The notes below the pieces were generated by a model. The model searched no databases and was not told the DNA's origin. It saw only the letters and a program-made list of their open reading frames with translations. A stretch of DNA of 11,098 bases, from NCBI GenBank assembly GCA_945874855.1, contig CAMCIP010000062.1:1-11098 (forward strand), written 5' to 3'. Numbering within the stretch: the stretch's first letter is position 1; each line of letters starts with the position of its first letter. Positions 1-7,403 of the stretch are shown piece after piece. The position numbers were made by a program, and so were the translations under genes. The stretch is from Brevundimonas vancanneytii (GTDB lineage Bacteria; Pseudomonadota; Alphaproteobacteria; Caulobacterales; Caulobacteraceae).

Positions 1-664
1 CGGCCAGCAGCCGACCGAACAGGGCCATCTGCGCGCCCTCCCGCTCGTAGTCGGCCTCCTCCGCCAGCTGGGATTTCGCCGCCGCCAGCAGCGGACCGAG
101 GTCCAGCCCCTTCGGCACGGCGCCGGACATCCGCAACAGGGTCGCCACATTGTCGACGTCCGCGTCGATGCTCTCGCGCACCCCGGGATACTGCACCTTG
201 ATCGCCAGCTCGCGGCCCTCCCGGGTCACCGCGCGATGGACCTGGCCGATCGAGGCGGCGGCGATCGGCTGCATCTCGAAATTCGCAAAGCGGCTCCGCC
301 AGTCCGGGCCCCACTCCTGCGCCAGAAGGCCGTTCAGCTGGCTCGGCGGCATGTGGTGGGCATCGTCGCGCAGGCGAGCCATGATCTGCGCCAGCTCAGG
401 CGGCAGCAGGTCGCCCGCATCCATCGAGATCATCTGACCCAGCTTCATCGCCGCGCCGCGCAGGTGCGACAGTCGGTCGGCGACACGGCCGACGTTCGCC
501 GGGGTCAGCAGCATTTCGCGCAGTCGCGGCCGTTCTCCCTCGGCCAGGCGACGCGCACCCTCGGCCAGCATGCCGCCCGCCACGGACCCGGCCAGACGGC
601 CGAACTGACCGAAGCGCGCCAGTCGTCCGCGCGGGACCTGCTGTATGCGGGGATCCTTGGTCAT
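1..664 (-). CDS. ABC1/AarF/UbiB-family atypical kinase-like protein, N-terminal part (cut by left window edge)
   Basis: The visible 221 residues match the ABC1/ADCK/UbiB family, atypical kinase-like ATPases that include the ubiquinone-biosynthesis accessory factor UbiB. Seen directly: the family-specific KxGQ motif (KLGQ, residues 74-77), the alanine-rich nucleotide loop AAASIGQVH (135-143), the AIK lysine (K156) and an acidic EEADYE stretch (202-207) like the family's ExD region. The C-terminal kinase lobe lies outside the window. The ATG at 664-662 is chosen because GGAGAG (672-677) sits 7 bases upstream. It reads in the same direction as gspK, which ends 171 bases upstream of it, but the gap and a hairpin suggest a separate transcription unit. 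Whether it is UbiB itself or another paralogue cannot be decided here. It has no known role in secretion, so adjacency to the gsp genes may be incidental. Confidence 0.9.
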   Translation of the reverse strand, partial: MTKDPRIQQVPRGRLARFGQFGRLAGSVAGGMLAEGARRLAEGERPRLREMLLTPANVGRVADRLSHLRGAAMKLGQMISMDAGDLLPPELAQIMARLRDDAHHMPPSQLNGLLAQEWGPDWRSRFANFEMQPIAAASIGQVHRAVTREGRELAIKVQYPGVRESIDADVDNVATLLRMSGAVPKGLDLGPLLAAAKSQLAEEADYEREGAQMALFGRLLA

Positions 665-835
665 CGGCGCACTCTCCGGGGCGTCGCCGCCGGACGTAGC
701 GCGGCGCAACGCCGGGCCCCTGACGGCGACGCCACCTGCCTTAGGTCAGCGGTCTGTCGCCGTCGACGGGACATCGCCGCGCACGCCTGATGCCGGCAGC
801 GACACGACCGCTCACCCCGACGTGCGCGGTCGTCT
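665..835. other. intergenic region between gspK and the ABC1-family gene
   Basis: These 171 bases contain no convincing reading frame of their own. They hold a hairpin immediately after gspK (804-833), a 10-base perfect palindrome CCGTCGACGG at 760-769, and the ribosome binding site GGAGAG (672-677) of the downstream ABC1-family gene. A promoter for that gene should lie here if it is transcribed separately, but I could not pick out a convincing -35/-10 pair. Confidence 0.6.
804..833 (-). terminator. hairpin after gspK, possible terminator
   Basis: ACGACCGC (804-811) pairs with GCGGTCGT (826-833). After one mismatch, a further CAC/GTG pair (813-815/822-824) extends the stem, leaving a 6-base loop. 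It begins two bases beyond the gspK stop codon on the minus strand, the position expected for a terminator of the gspJ-gspK unit. No run of U follows, so it is not a textbook intrinsic terminator. It could instead be an RNA 3'-end stabiliser or chance in GC-rich DNA. Confidence 0.4.
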
Positions 836-1672
836 TCAGGGCGTCGGCAGCCGCTGCCGCGCCGAGACCGTGACCCGGGGCTGACCGTCATCGCCCAGGG
901 TGCGGCTGATACGGCTGACTGTGCGCCGGCGCACGTCTCCGACGCGCACATCCGTCTCGACGCGGAAATGCGACGACGACGCGCCGAACAGCCCGCCGGC
1001 CCCGAGGGCTGCAGCCTCTTCGGACGACATTCCGCCCTGACGCCGGCGCTCCAGCACCCGACGCACCGTGGCCGGATCGCGCAACACCATTTCCAGCAGG
1101 GCCGGGTCCGCCGTGTTGATGTTGATCTTTGCGTCAGGCGGCAGGAAGACGACGTACGGGGACAACCGGTCCAGGTCCGCCGGATCCACGCCTGCCGTGC
1201 GCAACGGCCCATCGTCCCGCAGCGGGCCCAGCGCCATCAGGGTCAACTCGATCAGCGAGACGGTGTCGCGGGACACGCCGGTCAGTTGCGCGATCTCCAG
1301 CAGGGCGCCCGCCGGTATGGGTGAGCCCTCGGCCAGGGCGTTGACGTTGAACCGGGCCTGCTCGTCGGCGATCTTCAGGGAAAAGCCCCCGTTGGGGATG
1401 GCCACGGCGTCCTGGCCGATGCCGCCCCAGGGCTCGGTCGCGACGTCCAACGCCGGGGCCGTGATCAGGTCGCGCCTCAGGGCGACCAGGGCCGACAGTT
1501 CGCCCGCCCGCGCATAGGACTGGGCCTGGGCCGCGTCGTGCAGACGGATGGCACGGCGCACCTCCATGTCCTGGGCCACGATCATCACGGTGACGGCCGC
1601 AGCGCTGATCGCCACCACGATCAGTACATTGAGCAGCACCATCCCCTGCCGGGTGCCGGCGACGACCCTCAC
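836..1672 (-). CDS. gspK: T2SS minor pseudopilin GspK (pseudopilus tip)
   Basis: 278-residue type II secretion minor pseudopilin K, expected at the pseudopilus tip in a complex with GspI and GspJ. The leader is short (10 residues ending TRQG). The mature protein then begins MVLLNVLIVV, a hydrophobic helix with Asn rather than Glu at position 5, the known GspK hallmark. Family motifs visible include DEQARFNVN (103-111) and a DAKININTADP stretch (180-190). The GTG start at 1672-1670 is preferred: it gives a normal leader, overlaps the gspJ stop as GTGA, and has GGAG (rc of 1681-1684) 8 bases upstream. A longer in-frame version starting at 1837 would lie wholly inside gspJ and give an implausible leader. 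It is translationally coupled to gspJ. Confidence 0.93.
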   Translation of the reverse strand: MRVVAGTRQGMVLLNVLIVVAISAAAVTVMIVAQDMEVRRAIRLHDAAQAQSYARAGELSALVALRRDLITAPALDVATEPWGGIGQDAVAIPNGGFSLKIADEQARFNVNALAEGSPIPAGALLEIAQLTGVSRDTVSLIELTLMALGPLRDDGPLRTAGVDPADLDRLSPYVVFLPPDAKININTADPALLEMVLRDPATVRRVLERRRQGGMSSEEAAALGAGGLFGASSSHFRVETDVRVGDVRRRTVSRISRTLGDDGQPRVTVSARQRLPTP

Positions 1673-2355
1673 GGCCAGATCTCCGGCACGGCCACGACCC
1701 GGCGGACCTCGGTCGGGCGCCCGTCCGGCCCGGTCAGAGAGAGGTCCAGCGCCACGGCCCGCACCACGGGCTGGGGCCCGGCCTGACCCAACAGGGGGTC
1801 CGCCGGCGACGGCGGGATCATGCTGACAGGGGACCACCCCAGGGTCGACAGCCGGTAGGACCAGCGCACAGCCGTCACCTGCCCCAGCAGGCTCTGGGTT
1901 CGCTGCCCCCCCGCGCTGGCCACCGTGCGCGTCAGGGTCGACCCCGACACGGCATAGCTGATTACGAAAGGTCGGCCTGAGGCGTCGGTCTTCTGGAAGA
2001 CGATCGCGTCCGGACCCCCTTCGATGCGGCCGCTGACCTGGTCCAGGTCGCCCGCGACCACGAACAGGGCCCGCTGAATCTCGGACAGCCGCGCCAGCCG
2101 CGCCTCCGTGCGGGCCTGGGCGTCGAGAATAGACCTCAACAGGGTGAACCCCGCCAGGGCGATCAGGGCGAACAGACCCAGCGCCACGATCACCTCGATC
2201 AGGGTGAATCCCGACCGGCTACCCCGGCGTTCGGATCGGAGCTTGCAGTCGGGCGTGGCTTGGGCGAACGAGACACGCGGCGCAGCGGCGGAGCGAGACC
2301 ATGTTCGGAACCTGGAGAGTCCGCGACGGCGATCGGGGGCACGCGTCGGGCGCAT
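1669..2355 (-). CDS. gspJ: T2SS minor pseudopilin GspJ (start uncertain)
   Basis: Minor pseudopilin J, part of the I-J-K tip complex. The prepilin peptidase site RSG|FTLIEV is clear, with Phe at mature position 1 and Glu at 5, followed by a long hydrophobic helix and a globular domain typical of GspJ. Mature length is about 179 residues, normal for the family. The start is a problem. The only in-frame start codon upstream of the cleavage site is ATG 2355-2353, which gives an Arg-rich 49-residue leader where 6-20 is usual. It also overlaps the 5' end of divergent gspN by 55 bases, and no Shine-Dalgarno sequence precedes it. A non-standard start codon or a one-base indel near the GGGG run at 2222-2225 are alternatives. 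The stop overlaps the gspK GTG. The identity is secure; the first about 40 residues are not. Confidence 0.9.
   Translation of the reverse strand: MRPTRAPDRRRGLSRFRTWSRSAAAPRVSFAQATPDCKLRSERRGSRSGFTLIEVIVALGLFALIALAGFTLLRSILDAQARTEARLARLSEIQRALFVVAGDLDQVSGRIEGGPDAIVFQKTDASGRPFVISYAVSGSTLTRTVASAGGQRTQSLLGQVTAVRWSYRLSTLGWSPVSMIPPSPADPLLGQAGPQPVVRAVALDLSLTGPDGRPTEVRRVVAVPEIWP
1681..1684 (-). promoter_or_regulatory. ribosome binding site deciding the gspK GTG start
   Basis: GGAG on the minus strand, 8 bases before the GTG at 1672-1670 and inside the last codons of gspJ. It supports a GTG start for gspK overlapping the gspJ stop, rather than the ATG 165 bases further upstream. Confidence 0.6.
2290..2293 (+). 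promoter_or_regulatory. ribosome binding site for gspN
   Basis: GGAG, 7 bases before the ATG at 2301-2303. It favours 2301 as the gspN start over the later in-frame GTG at 2397, even though the earlier start creates a head-to-head overlap with gspJ. Confidence 0.5.
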
Positions 2356-3032
2356 TTCAGTTCGAGCGTCTGTTCGTCAGGGTCACCCGCTGGCGCGTGA
2401 TCCTGATCGGCGCGGGGGCCGCGGCATATCTCACGGGCCTGCTGATGCACCTGCCGGCCGAGGCCGTCGTGCCCGGCGAGCACGAGGCCGTGGGCACGGT
2501 CTGGAAGGGGGAGGCAGGGATCGAGCCCGGCTTCGCTGTCGGCTGGACGGTCCGCCCCCTGAGTTCGATCGCGGCCTTCGCCCCGGTGGCCGACCTCGAC
2601 GTGCGAGGCCCGGACACCGCGGTGGCCGGCAGGGCGGCATGGACGTCCGGCAGTCTTGTTATGCGCGACGTCCGCGGTGTGGCCTCACTGCGCCTGCTGG
2701 CCGCGGCCGTCCCTGCCCTGCCTTTCGCCTGCGACGGCCAGACGACCCTCCGCGCCGCCGATCTGGCGCTCGGCGGGGGCGTCACGGGAGAAGGCCTGCT
2801 GCGGACCGGCCCCGCCGTCTGCGCCGCCTCCGGCATGACCGCCACCCTGCCACCGCTGACGGCACAGGCGCGGTCGGACGCGCAGGGCTTCGGCCTGACG
2901 GCGCGTGATCCGGCGGGCACAGAGCTTCTGGTCGTCAGCGGCGCGCGCGGCAACGGGTTCAACGTCACCGTCACGCCCGCCGGCGCGGCCGTCCTGCCGG
3001 GCATGGCCGCCACCACGATCGAGGTGCGCTGA
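2301..3032 (+). CDS. gspN: T2SS accessory inner-membrane protein GspN
   Basis: 243-residue protein resembling GspN, a bitopic inner-membrane accessory component found in only a subset of type II systems. One membrane segment is visible (about 31-50), preceded by Arg-rich sequence. A periplasmic domain follows with the GspN-like GWTVRPLSSIAAFAPVADL stretch (81-99). Two cysteines (144, 174) in the periplasmic part could form a disulfide. The start at 2301 has a GGAG 7 bases upstream but gives an unusual 30-residue cytoplasmic tail. The next in-frame start, GTG 2397, would remove the tail and the overlap with gspJ but also the positive charges before the helix. It is the only gene of the left half on the plus strand, lying between gspJ and gspF, and it stops 10 bases before the gspF stop. 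The family call rests on weak local similarity plus context. Confidence 0.8.
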   Translation: MFGTWRVRDGDRGHASGAFQFERLFVRVTRWRVILIGAGAAAYLTGLLMHLPAEAVVPGEHEAVGTVWKGEAGIEPGFAVGWTVRPLSSIAAFAPVADLDVRGPDTAVAGRAAWTSGSLVMRDVRGVASLRLLAAAVPALPFACDGQTTLRAADLALGGGVTGEGLLRTGPAVCAASGMTATLPPLTAQARSDAQGFGLTARDPAGTELLVVSGARGNGFNVTVTPAGAAVLPGMAATTIEVR

Positions 3033-3037
3033 TACGG

Positions 3038-3052
3038 CGGCCTCACAGGCCG
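3038..3052. terminator. short hairpin between convergent gspN and gspF
   Basis: CGGCCT (3038-3043) and AGGCCG (3047-3052) form a 6-base GC-rich stem with a 3-base loop, covering the gspF stop codon and lying just past the gspN stop. It is symmetric, so it could act on transcripts from both sides. There is no clear U tract on either strand and the stem is short. It is the only candidate structure between two genes whose stops are 10 bases apart. Confidence 0.3.
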
Positions 3053-4269
3053 GCCAGATTGTTCAGATTGACGATCGGCATCAGGATCGCCAGCACCATC
3101 AGCAGGACCACCCCGCCCATGATCAGCAGGACGGCAGGCTCCACCAGGGCCACCAGGGCCGTGACCAGCTGTTCCAGATCCTGCTCGAGATCGGCCGCCG
3201 CCCGCGCCAGGCCCGGCCCCAATCTCCCGCTCTGCTCACCGGACGCCACCACGGCCAGCAAGAGGCGCGGGAAGACGTCCGCCTCCTGCATGGCGTGCCG
3301 CAGGGACGCGCCTTCCCGCACCCGCTGGGTCGCCGCCAGGGCCCGCTGGCGCACATACAGGTTCGGCGTCACCGCCGCCGCCGCCCGCATCGCCTCCACC
3401 AGCGGCACGTCACTGCGCACCAGGGTGGCCAGACTGCCCGCAAACCGCGCCGCATTCAGCTGCCGCGTCACCTCGGCGAGGGGGGGCGTGGTCAGGCGGA
3501 ATTTGGCGAACTTCAGGGCATTCGCCGGGACCGCCAGCCAGCGGTTCCAGGCCAGGGCCCCGACGGCCAGCAGGATCAGCAGGGGCACGCCGAACCTCTG
3601 CGCCCCCTCGCTCAGCCCGATCAGGATGCGCGTCAGCAGCGGCAGCGACGCCCCGCGCGACACGAAGACCTTGACGATGTCGGGCACCACATAGACCAGC
3701 AGCAGGACGATCATCAGCGTCGACACGGCGGCCAGCAGCGCCGGGTACAGCAAGGCCAGCTGGACCTTCCGCTCCGCCCGCTCGCGCGACGCCACGAAGT
3801 CGGTCAGATGGGCCAGCACCTCCGAAAGCTTGCCCGACTGTTCGCCCGCCGCGATCGACGACCGATAGAATTCCGGGAAGACCCTGGGGTGGCGATCCAG
3901 CGCCGAGGCGAAGCTGCGGCCCTCGGTGATGGCGGCAGCGACGTCCAGCAGGACAGGCCCGATCGGCTGCCCCGCCGTCTCCTGGCCGACCACGCGCACG
4001 GCCTCCTCAATGCGGATGTCGCTGCCGATCATGGTCGACAGCTGGCGCGTGGCGGCCGCCAGGCTGCGCGAGGTCACGCGCCGGCCGAACAGGTCGCCGA
4101 ACCGGGACACGCCCCCCGCCCGCCCGGCTCCGCCCTGTTCCCGCACCCGGGTCGGCAACAGGCCCAGGTCGCGGACCATGGCCCGCGCCGCCACATCCCC
4201 CGACGCCTCGACCGTGCCCACCACGGCGCGCCCGGTCGCGTCGACGGCCTGATAGCGCCAGGTCGCCAT
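3043..4269 (-). CDS. gspF: T2SS inner-membrane platform protein GspF
   Basis: 408-residue polytopic platform protein that connects the GspE ATPase to the growing pseudopilus. Two T2SSF domains are visible (about 71-194 and 270-396). Each carries the repeated GEQSG motif (142-146 and 344-348). Hydrophobic membrane segments lie near 171-195, 227-241 and 376-402. The N-terminus MATWRYQAVDATG is typical of the family, and the length is usual. The start ATG 4269-4267 lies 2 bases after the gspE stop. The ribosome binding site is strong: GGGAGGA at 4279-4285, 9 bases away and embedded in the last codons of gspE. GspF is the last gene of the L-M-E-F unit and converges on gspN. No missing motif was seen. 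Confidence 0.97.
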   Translation of the reverse strand: MATWRYQAVDATGRAVVGTVEASGDVAARAMVRDLGLLPTRVREQGGAGRAGGVSRFGDLFGRRVTSRSLAAATRQLSTMIGSDIRIEEAVRVVGQETAGQPIGPVLLDVAAAITEGRSFASALDRHPRVFPEFYRSSIAAGEQSGKLSEVLAHLTDFVASRERAERKVQLALLYPALLAAVSTLMIVLLLVYVVPDIVKVFVSRGASLPLLTRILIGLSEGAQRFGVPLLILLAVGALAWNRWLAVPANALKFAKFRLTTPPLAEVTRQLNAARFAGSLATLVRSDVPLVEAMRAAAAVTPNLYVRQRALAATQRVREGASLRHAMQEADVFPRLLLAVVASGEQSGRLGPGLARAAADLEQDLEQLVTALVALVEPAVLLIMGGVVLLMVLAILMPIVNLNNLAGL

Positions 4270-4271
4270 GG

Positions 4272-5771
4272 TCAGGCGTCCTCCCGCACCACGCGCGCGA
4301 CTTCCTGCACCGTCGTCTCTCCGGCCGAGGCCTTGGCGGCACCGTCCTGCAGGATCGAGCGGCTGAAGCTGCGCGCATGGGCCGTCAGGGCCGCCTCCGA
4401 CGCCCCGTCGTGAACCAGGGCCTGCATGGCGGGGTCGACCTCGATGACCTCATACAGCGCCGTGCGACCCCGATAGCCTTCGCCACGACAGGCCGGACAG
4501 CCGACGGCCCGGAAGACCCGCGCCCCGACCTGCAGCGCGCCGGAGGTCAGCTCCGCGTCCGCCGCCGTCGCCGTGTCCTCGGCCCGGCACTCCGGGCACA
4601 GCCGCCGCACCAGGCGCTGGGCGATCAGGCCGGTCAGCATGGGTGCCAGCAGATAGCGCTCCACCCCCATGTCGACGAGTCGCGTCACACTGCCGACGGC
4701 GGAATTGGTGTGCAGGGTGGACAGCACCAGATGCCCCGTCATCGACGACCGCACCGCCACCTCGGCCGTCTCGTGATCGCGGATCTCGCCGACCATGATG
4801 ACGTCCGGATCCTGGCGCAGGATGGCCCGCAGGCCGCGCGCGAAGGTCAGGTCGATGCGGGCGTTGACCTGCATCTGGCCCACGCCCTCCAGGGCGTATT
4901 CCACCGGATCCTCGACCGTCATGATGTTGCGCTTGCGATCGTTCAGTTCGGTCAGGGCACCGTACAGGGTGGTGGTCTTGCCGGAGCCCGTCGGGCCCGT
5001 CACCAGCACGATGCCATGCGGGCGGTGGATCATGCGTCGCAGCGCCGCCAGATCGTCCGGCAACAGACCGAGCTGGCCCAGGTCCAGCCCCGAGGTGTTT
5101 CGGTCCAGCAGACGCAGGACCACCCGTTCGCCATGTTGCGTGGGGATTGTCGAGACGCGCACGTCCACGTCCATGCCGCCGATGCGCAGGGTCACGCGCC
5201 CGTCCTGCGGACTGCGCTTCTCGGCAATGTCCAGCCGCGCCATGACCTTGATCCGGCTGACCAGCAAGGGTGCCAGCGAGCGCGCCGGCGACAGCACCTC
5301 GCGCAGCACGCCGTCGATGCGGAAGCGGACGACCAGGCGCCGCTCCTCGGTCTCGATATGCGCGTCCGACACGCCCTCGCGCACGGCCTGCAGCAGGATG
5401 GCGTTGATCAGCCTCACCACCGGCGCGTCGTCGCGGCTGTCCAGCAGGTCGTCGATGGCGGCGGCATCCTCGGCCAGGGCCGCCAGATCCGTCTCGTCCA
5501 TGACGATATCCGCCGCCGCGTCGGCCGCGTCGCCCGTGCGTTCGCGCAGCCGGGCGTCGAAGTCCGCATCGTCCACCGGCTCGAAGGCCAGGGGGGTCTC
5601 ATACAGCCGCCTCACCTCCAGCAGGGCGGTCACGGCGGCCGACCGGCGATGCACGCACACCGGACCCTCCGGCCGGTCCTCGATCATCACGCCATTGCGC
5701 CGGGCATAGCCATAGGCCAGCCGGGGGGCGGCAGGCGAGGACGACGGCGGCGACAGCGGCTGGGCGGTCAT
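4272..5771 (-). CDS. gspE: T2SS cytoplasmic ATPase GspE
   Basis: 499-residue secretion ATPase that powers pseudopilus assembly at the inner membrane through GspL and GspF. Visible elements in order: a variable N-terminal GspL-binding region with an acidic Ala/Asp-rich stretch (about 66-110); the SDAHIE N2 domain start (135-140); Walker A GPTGSGKT (259-266); Asp box TVEDPVEY (285-292); Walker B DVIMVGEIRD (323-332); and His box GHLVLSTLHTN (346-356). The zinc-binding tetracysteine CPEC (392-395) and CPAC (425-428) has the spacing of the Vibrio EpsE type. All catalytic residues look intact. The ATG at 5771-5769 overlaps the gspM stop as ATGA, so translation is probably coupled. The gene is adjacent to gspM and gspF rather than to gspD, as in canonical operons. 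Confidence 0.98.
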   Translation of the reverse strand: MTAQPLSPPSSSPAAPRLAYGYARRNGVMIEDRPEGPVCVHRRSAAVTALLEVRRLYETPLAFEPVDDADFDARLRERTGDAADAAADIVMDETDLAALAEDAAAIDDLLDSRDDAPVVRLINAILLQAVREGVSDAHIETEERRLVVRFRIDGVLREVLSPARSLAPLLVSRIKVMARLDIAEKRSPQDGRVTLRIGGMDVDVRVSTIPTQHGERVVLRLLDRNTSGLDLGQLGLLPDDLAALRRMIHRPHGIVLVTGPTGSGKTTTLYGALTELNDRKRNIMTVEDPVEYALEGVGQMQVNARIDLTFARGLRAILRQDPDVIMVGEIRDHETAEVAVRSSMTGHLVLSTLHTNSAVGSVTRLVDMGVERYLLAPMLTGLIAQRLVRRLCPECRAEDTATAADAELTSGALQVGARVFRAVGCPACRGEGYRGRTALYEVIEVDPAMQALVHDGASEAALTAHARSFSRSILQDGAAKASAGETTVQEVARVVREDA

Positions 5772-6256
5772 GGGCGGCTTGCGCTCAGGGACAGGTTGAT
5801 CAGGCCGGGTTGCTCGGCCGCCTGCAGGCGCACATCGGTCAGCGCGACCCCTCCGGACTCAAGGGTCTGCAGGAACGGCAGGGCGGCGTCGAACCGGGCG
5901 GCCGCCAGGGTCACGGTGATGCGCCCGGCGTCGCCCTGGATGTCGGCCGCCAGACCCTGCGCCACCGCGGCCTGTCGCGCGGCATCGACCAGCGAACCCT
6001 GGGGCAGGGCCGGCGACGTGACCGAAGGCGGAGGTCCCGCCGGCGCCTGCCTCAGACGCGCCTGCAGACTCTCGTACAGGGCGATCCGCTCCACGGACGT
6101 CTCCCGTGCGGAGGCAAGAGGCTGGATGACTGCGTACCACAGCACCGCGATCAGCCCGAGCGCCGCCATCACCTGCAGCAGCAGCCGCTCACGCGCCGAG
6201 CGTTCGTCCAGCCAGGCCGAGGCCCGGGCCACGGCAAGGGTGAGGTGGCGCATCAT
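5768..6256 (-). CDS. gspM: T2SS inner-membrane protein GspM
   Basis: 162-residue bitopic inner-membrane protein that pairs with GspL in the platform. It has a short basic and hydrophilic cytoplasmic N-terminus including WLDERSARER (15-24). One membrane helix follows (about 25-45). The periplasmic part contains a Pro-rich stretch (71-85) and a small ferredoxin-like C-terminal half (about 86-160) containing a DAALPFLQTLESGGVALTDV-like strand-helix pattern expected of GspM. The first of two tandem ATG codons (6256-6254) is taken as the start because it overlaps the gspL stop as ATGA; the second (6253) is one codon later. The stop overlaps gspE. The sequence is poorly conserved, as usual for GspM, so identification leans on topology and on position between L and E. 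Confidence 0.9.
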   Translation of the reverse strand: MMRHLTLAVARASAWLDERSARERLLLQVMAALGLIAVLWYAVIQPLASARETSVERIALYESLQARLRQAPAGPPPSVTSPALPQGSLVDAARQAAVAQGLAADIQGDAGRITVTLAAARFDAALPFLQTLESGGVALTDVRLQAAEQPGLINLSLSASRP

Positions 6257-7398
6257 TGGCCCGCCTGCCCGGTCTGCACGGTGATCACGGCATTCAGCCC
6301 GGTCGTCTCCGCTCCGGCTTCGGCGACCGGGTCCAGCGCGGCCGTGGCGGGCAAGGCCTGCGCCGTCAGCGACGCCGCCGCCGCCTCGACGGTCGCCATG
6401 TCGGGCGCGGTGACGGCCAGGGTCGTGGTCCCTTGCGCGCCGCCCCAGACGATGGCGCGGTAGGTCAGCGGACGTCCGCCCAGCACGGCGGCCGCCCGGG
6501 CCAGGGTCTGGACGAACGGTCCGTCGCCGCCCGCGGTGGCCGGAACCAGCCGATCGACGACCGCCACCAGATCCGGCTGCCCGGACGCCCCCGGGTCACG
6601 CGTCGCGATCAGGGCGCGGGTTTCCGCCTCGCGACGCTCGGCCATCATGTGCAGGGCAGTCGTATCGATCACCGCGATCGCCAGATGGGCCGCGGCGCCC
6701 GCCAGGGCGATGAGTCCCGCCGTCCGCCACGCCCCGCCCCGCGCCTCGCGCGGCAGGGCATAGAGGCCCTGCCTCAGGTCCAGGGGCGGGATGACCGCCA
6801 CCGGCTGGCCCGCCATGCCCTCGATCGACACCTCCGCCAGGCCGGCGCTCATCGCCTGCGGCAGGGGCTCGCCCTCGGCGATCAGCATCGGTCGGCCGGC
6901 GCTGTCCCAAAGGGTCGGCAACATCCCCACCTCGACCGCAAAGCCCCCGCCGTCGTCGGTGCGCACCAGGGCCCGTCCCCCGGCCACATTCAGCCGCCAT
7001 GAGCCCGGCGGCGGCAGAGGCAGCGCGAGGGCGTCGGGCATCAGCACGCATCTGTCCAGCCCGGCCTCCCCCAGCAGGCCCAGCCAGTGACGCATGACGG
7101 AATGGCGCACCACGGCGCACAGATGTCGGCCCGCCGAAACCTCGACGCCCAGGGCCACATGCACCTGGTCCAGCGGCTCGCCGATCAGCCCTTCCAGCGC
7201 GAACGGGGCCGCCTCGGCCCGCCTGGCGCGCGAGGGGAAGGGCAGATCCAGCGGCTTGATCATGACCAGCTCGGAAGGCACCAGAACGGTCAGCGGCCCG
7301 GCCCAGGACCGATCAACCGCACCCACCTCTTCTCCCTGAAGCCGCCACAGGCCAGACGGGATTTCTGTCACAGTTCTGACATAAGTATAGTCGGCCAT
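6253..7398 (-). CDS. gspL: T2SS inner-membrane protein GspL
   Basis: 381-residue bitopic protein linking the GspE ATPase to the membrane platform. The N-terminal cytoplasmic part has the actin-like GspL features: a VLVPSELVMIKPLDLPFPS stretch (38-56), the PFALEGLIGEPLDQVHVALG-type segment (65-84), and LDLRQGLYA (206-214), the family's conserved NLLQG-like motif. A single helix (about 225-246) precedes a periplasmic ferredoxin-like domain paired with GspM. The start MADYTYV (ATG 7398-7396) is chosen because longer in-frame starts would extend through the promoter region into gspG. No strong ribosome binding site is visible. It is the first gene of the L-M-E-F unit, divergent from gspG across 70 bases. 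Confidence 0.93.
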   Translation of the reverse strand: MADYTYVRTVTEIPSGLWRLQGEEVGAVDRSWAGPLTVLVPSELVMIKPLDLPFPSRARRAEAAPFALEGLIGEPLDQVHVALGVEVSAGRHLCAVVRHSVMRHWLGLLGEAGLDRCVLMPDALALPLPPPGSWRLNVAGGRALVRTDDGGGFAVEVGMLPTLWDSAGRPMLIAEGEPLPQAMSAGLAEVSIEGMAGQPVAVIPPLDLRQGLYALPREARGGAWRTAGLIALAGAAAHLAIAVIDTTALHMMAERREAETRALIATRDPGASGQPDLVAVVDRLVPATAGGDGPFVQTLARAAAVLGGRPLTYRAIVWGGAQGTTTLAVTAPDMATVEAAAASLTAQALPATAALDPVAEAGAETTGLNAVITVQTGQAGQ

Positions 7399-7403
7399 TG
7401 GAC

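Noticed and set aside
760..769. Perfect palindrome CCGTCGACGG in the gap after gspK
   Set aside because: Ten bases of GC-rich palindrome is expected by chance in such DNA. It is not repeated elsewhere in the window in a way I could see, and it is not placed against a recognisable promoter.
1673..1837. Upstream ATG for gspK inside gspJ
   Set aside because: It gives a 65-residue Pro/Gly/Arg-rich leader. The GTG at 1672 has a ribosome binding site and a normal leader length.
2905..4413. A 502-codon open frame on the plus strand opposite gspF
   Set aside because: Same reason: antisense to a clear GspF, Gln/Arg/His-rich and repetitive in composition, with no family features.
4377..6284. A 635-codon open frame on the plus strand opposite gspE and gspM
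   Set aside because: It lies antisense to two well-recognised genes. Its composition is His/Gln/Arg-rich, with no domain or motif. In GC-rich DNA, such long open antisense frames are expected because of the third-position GC bias of the real gene.
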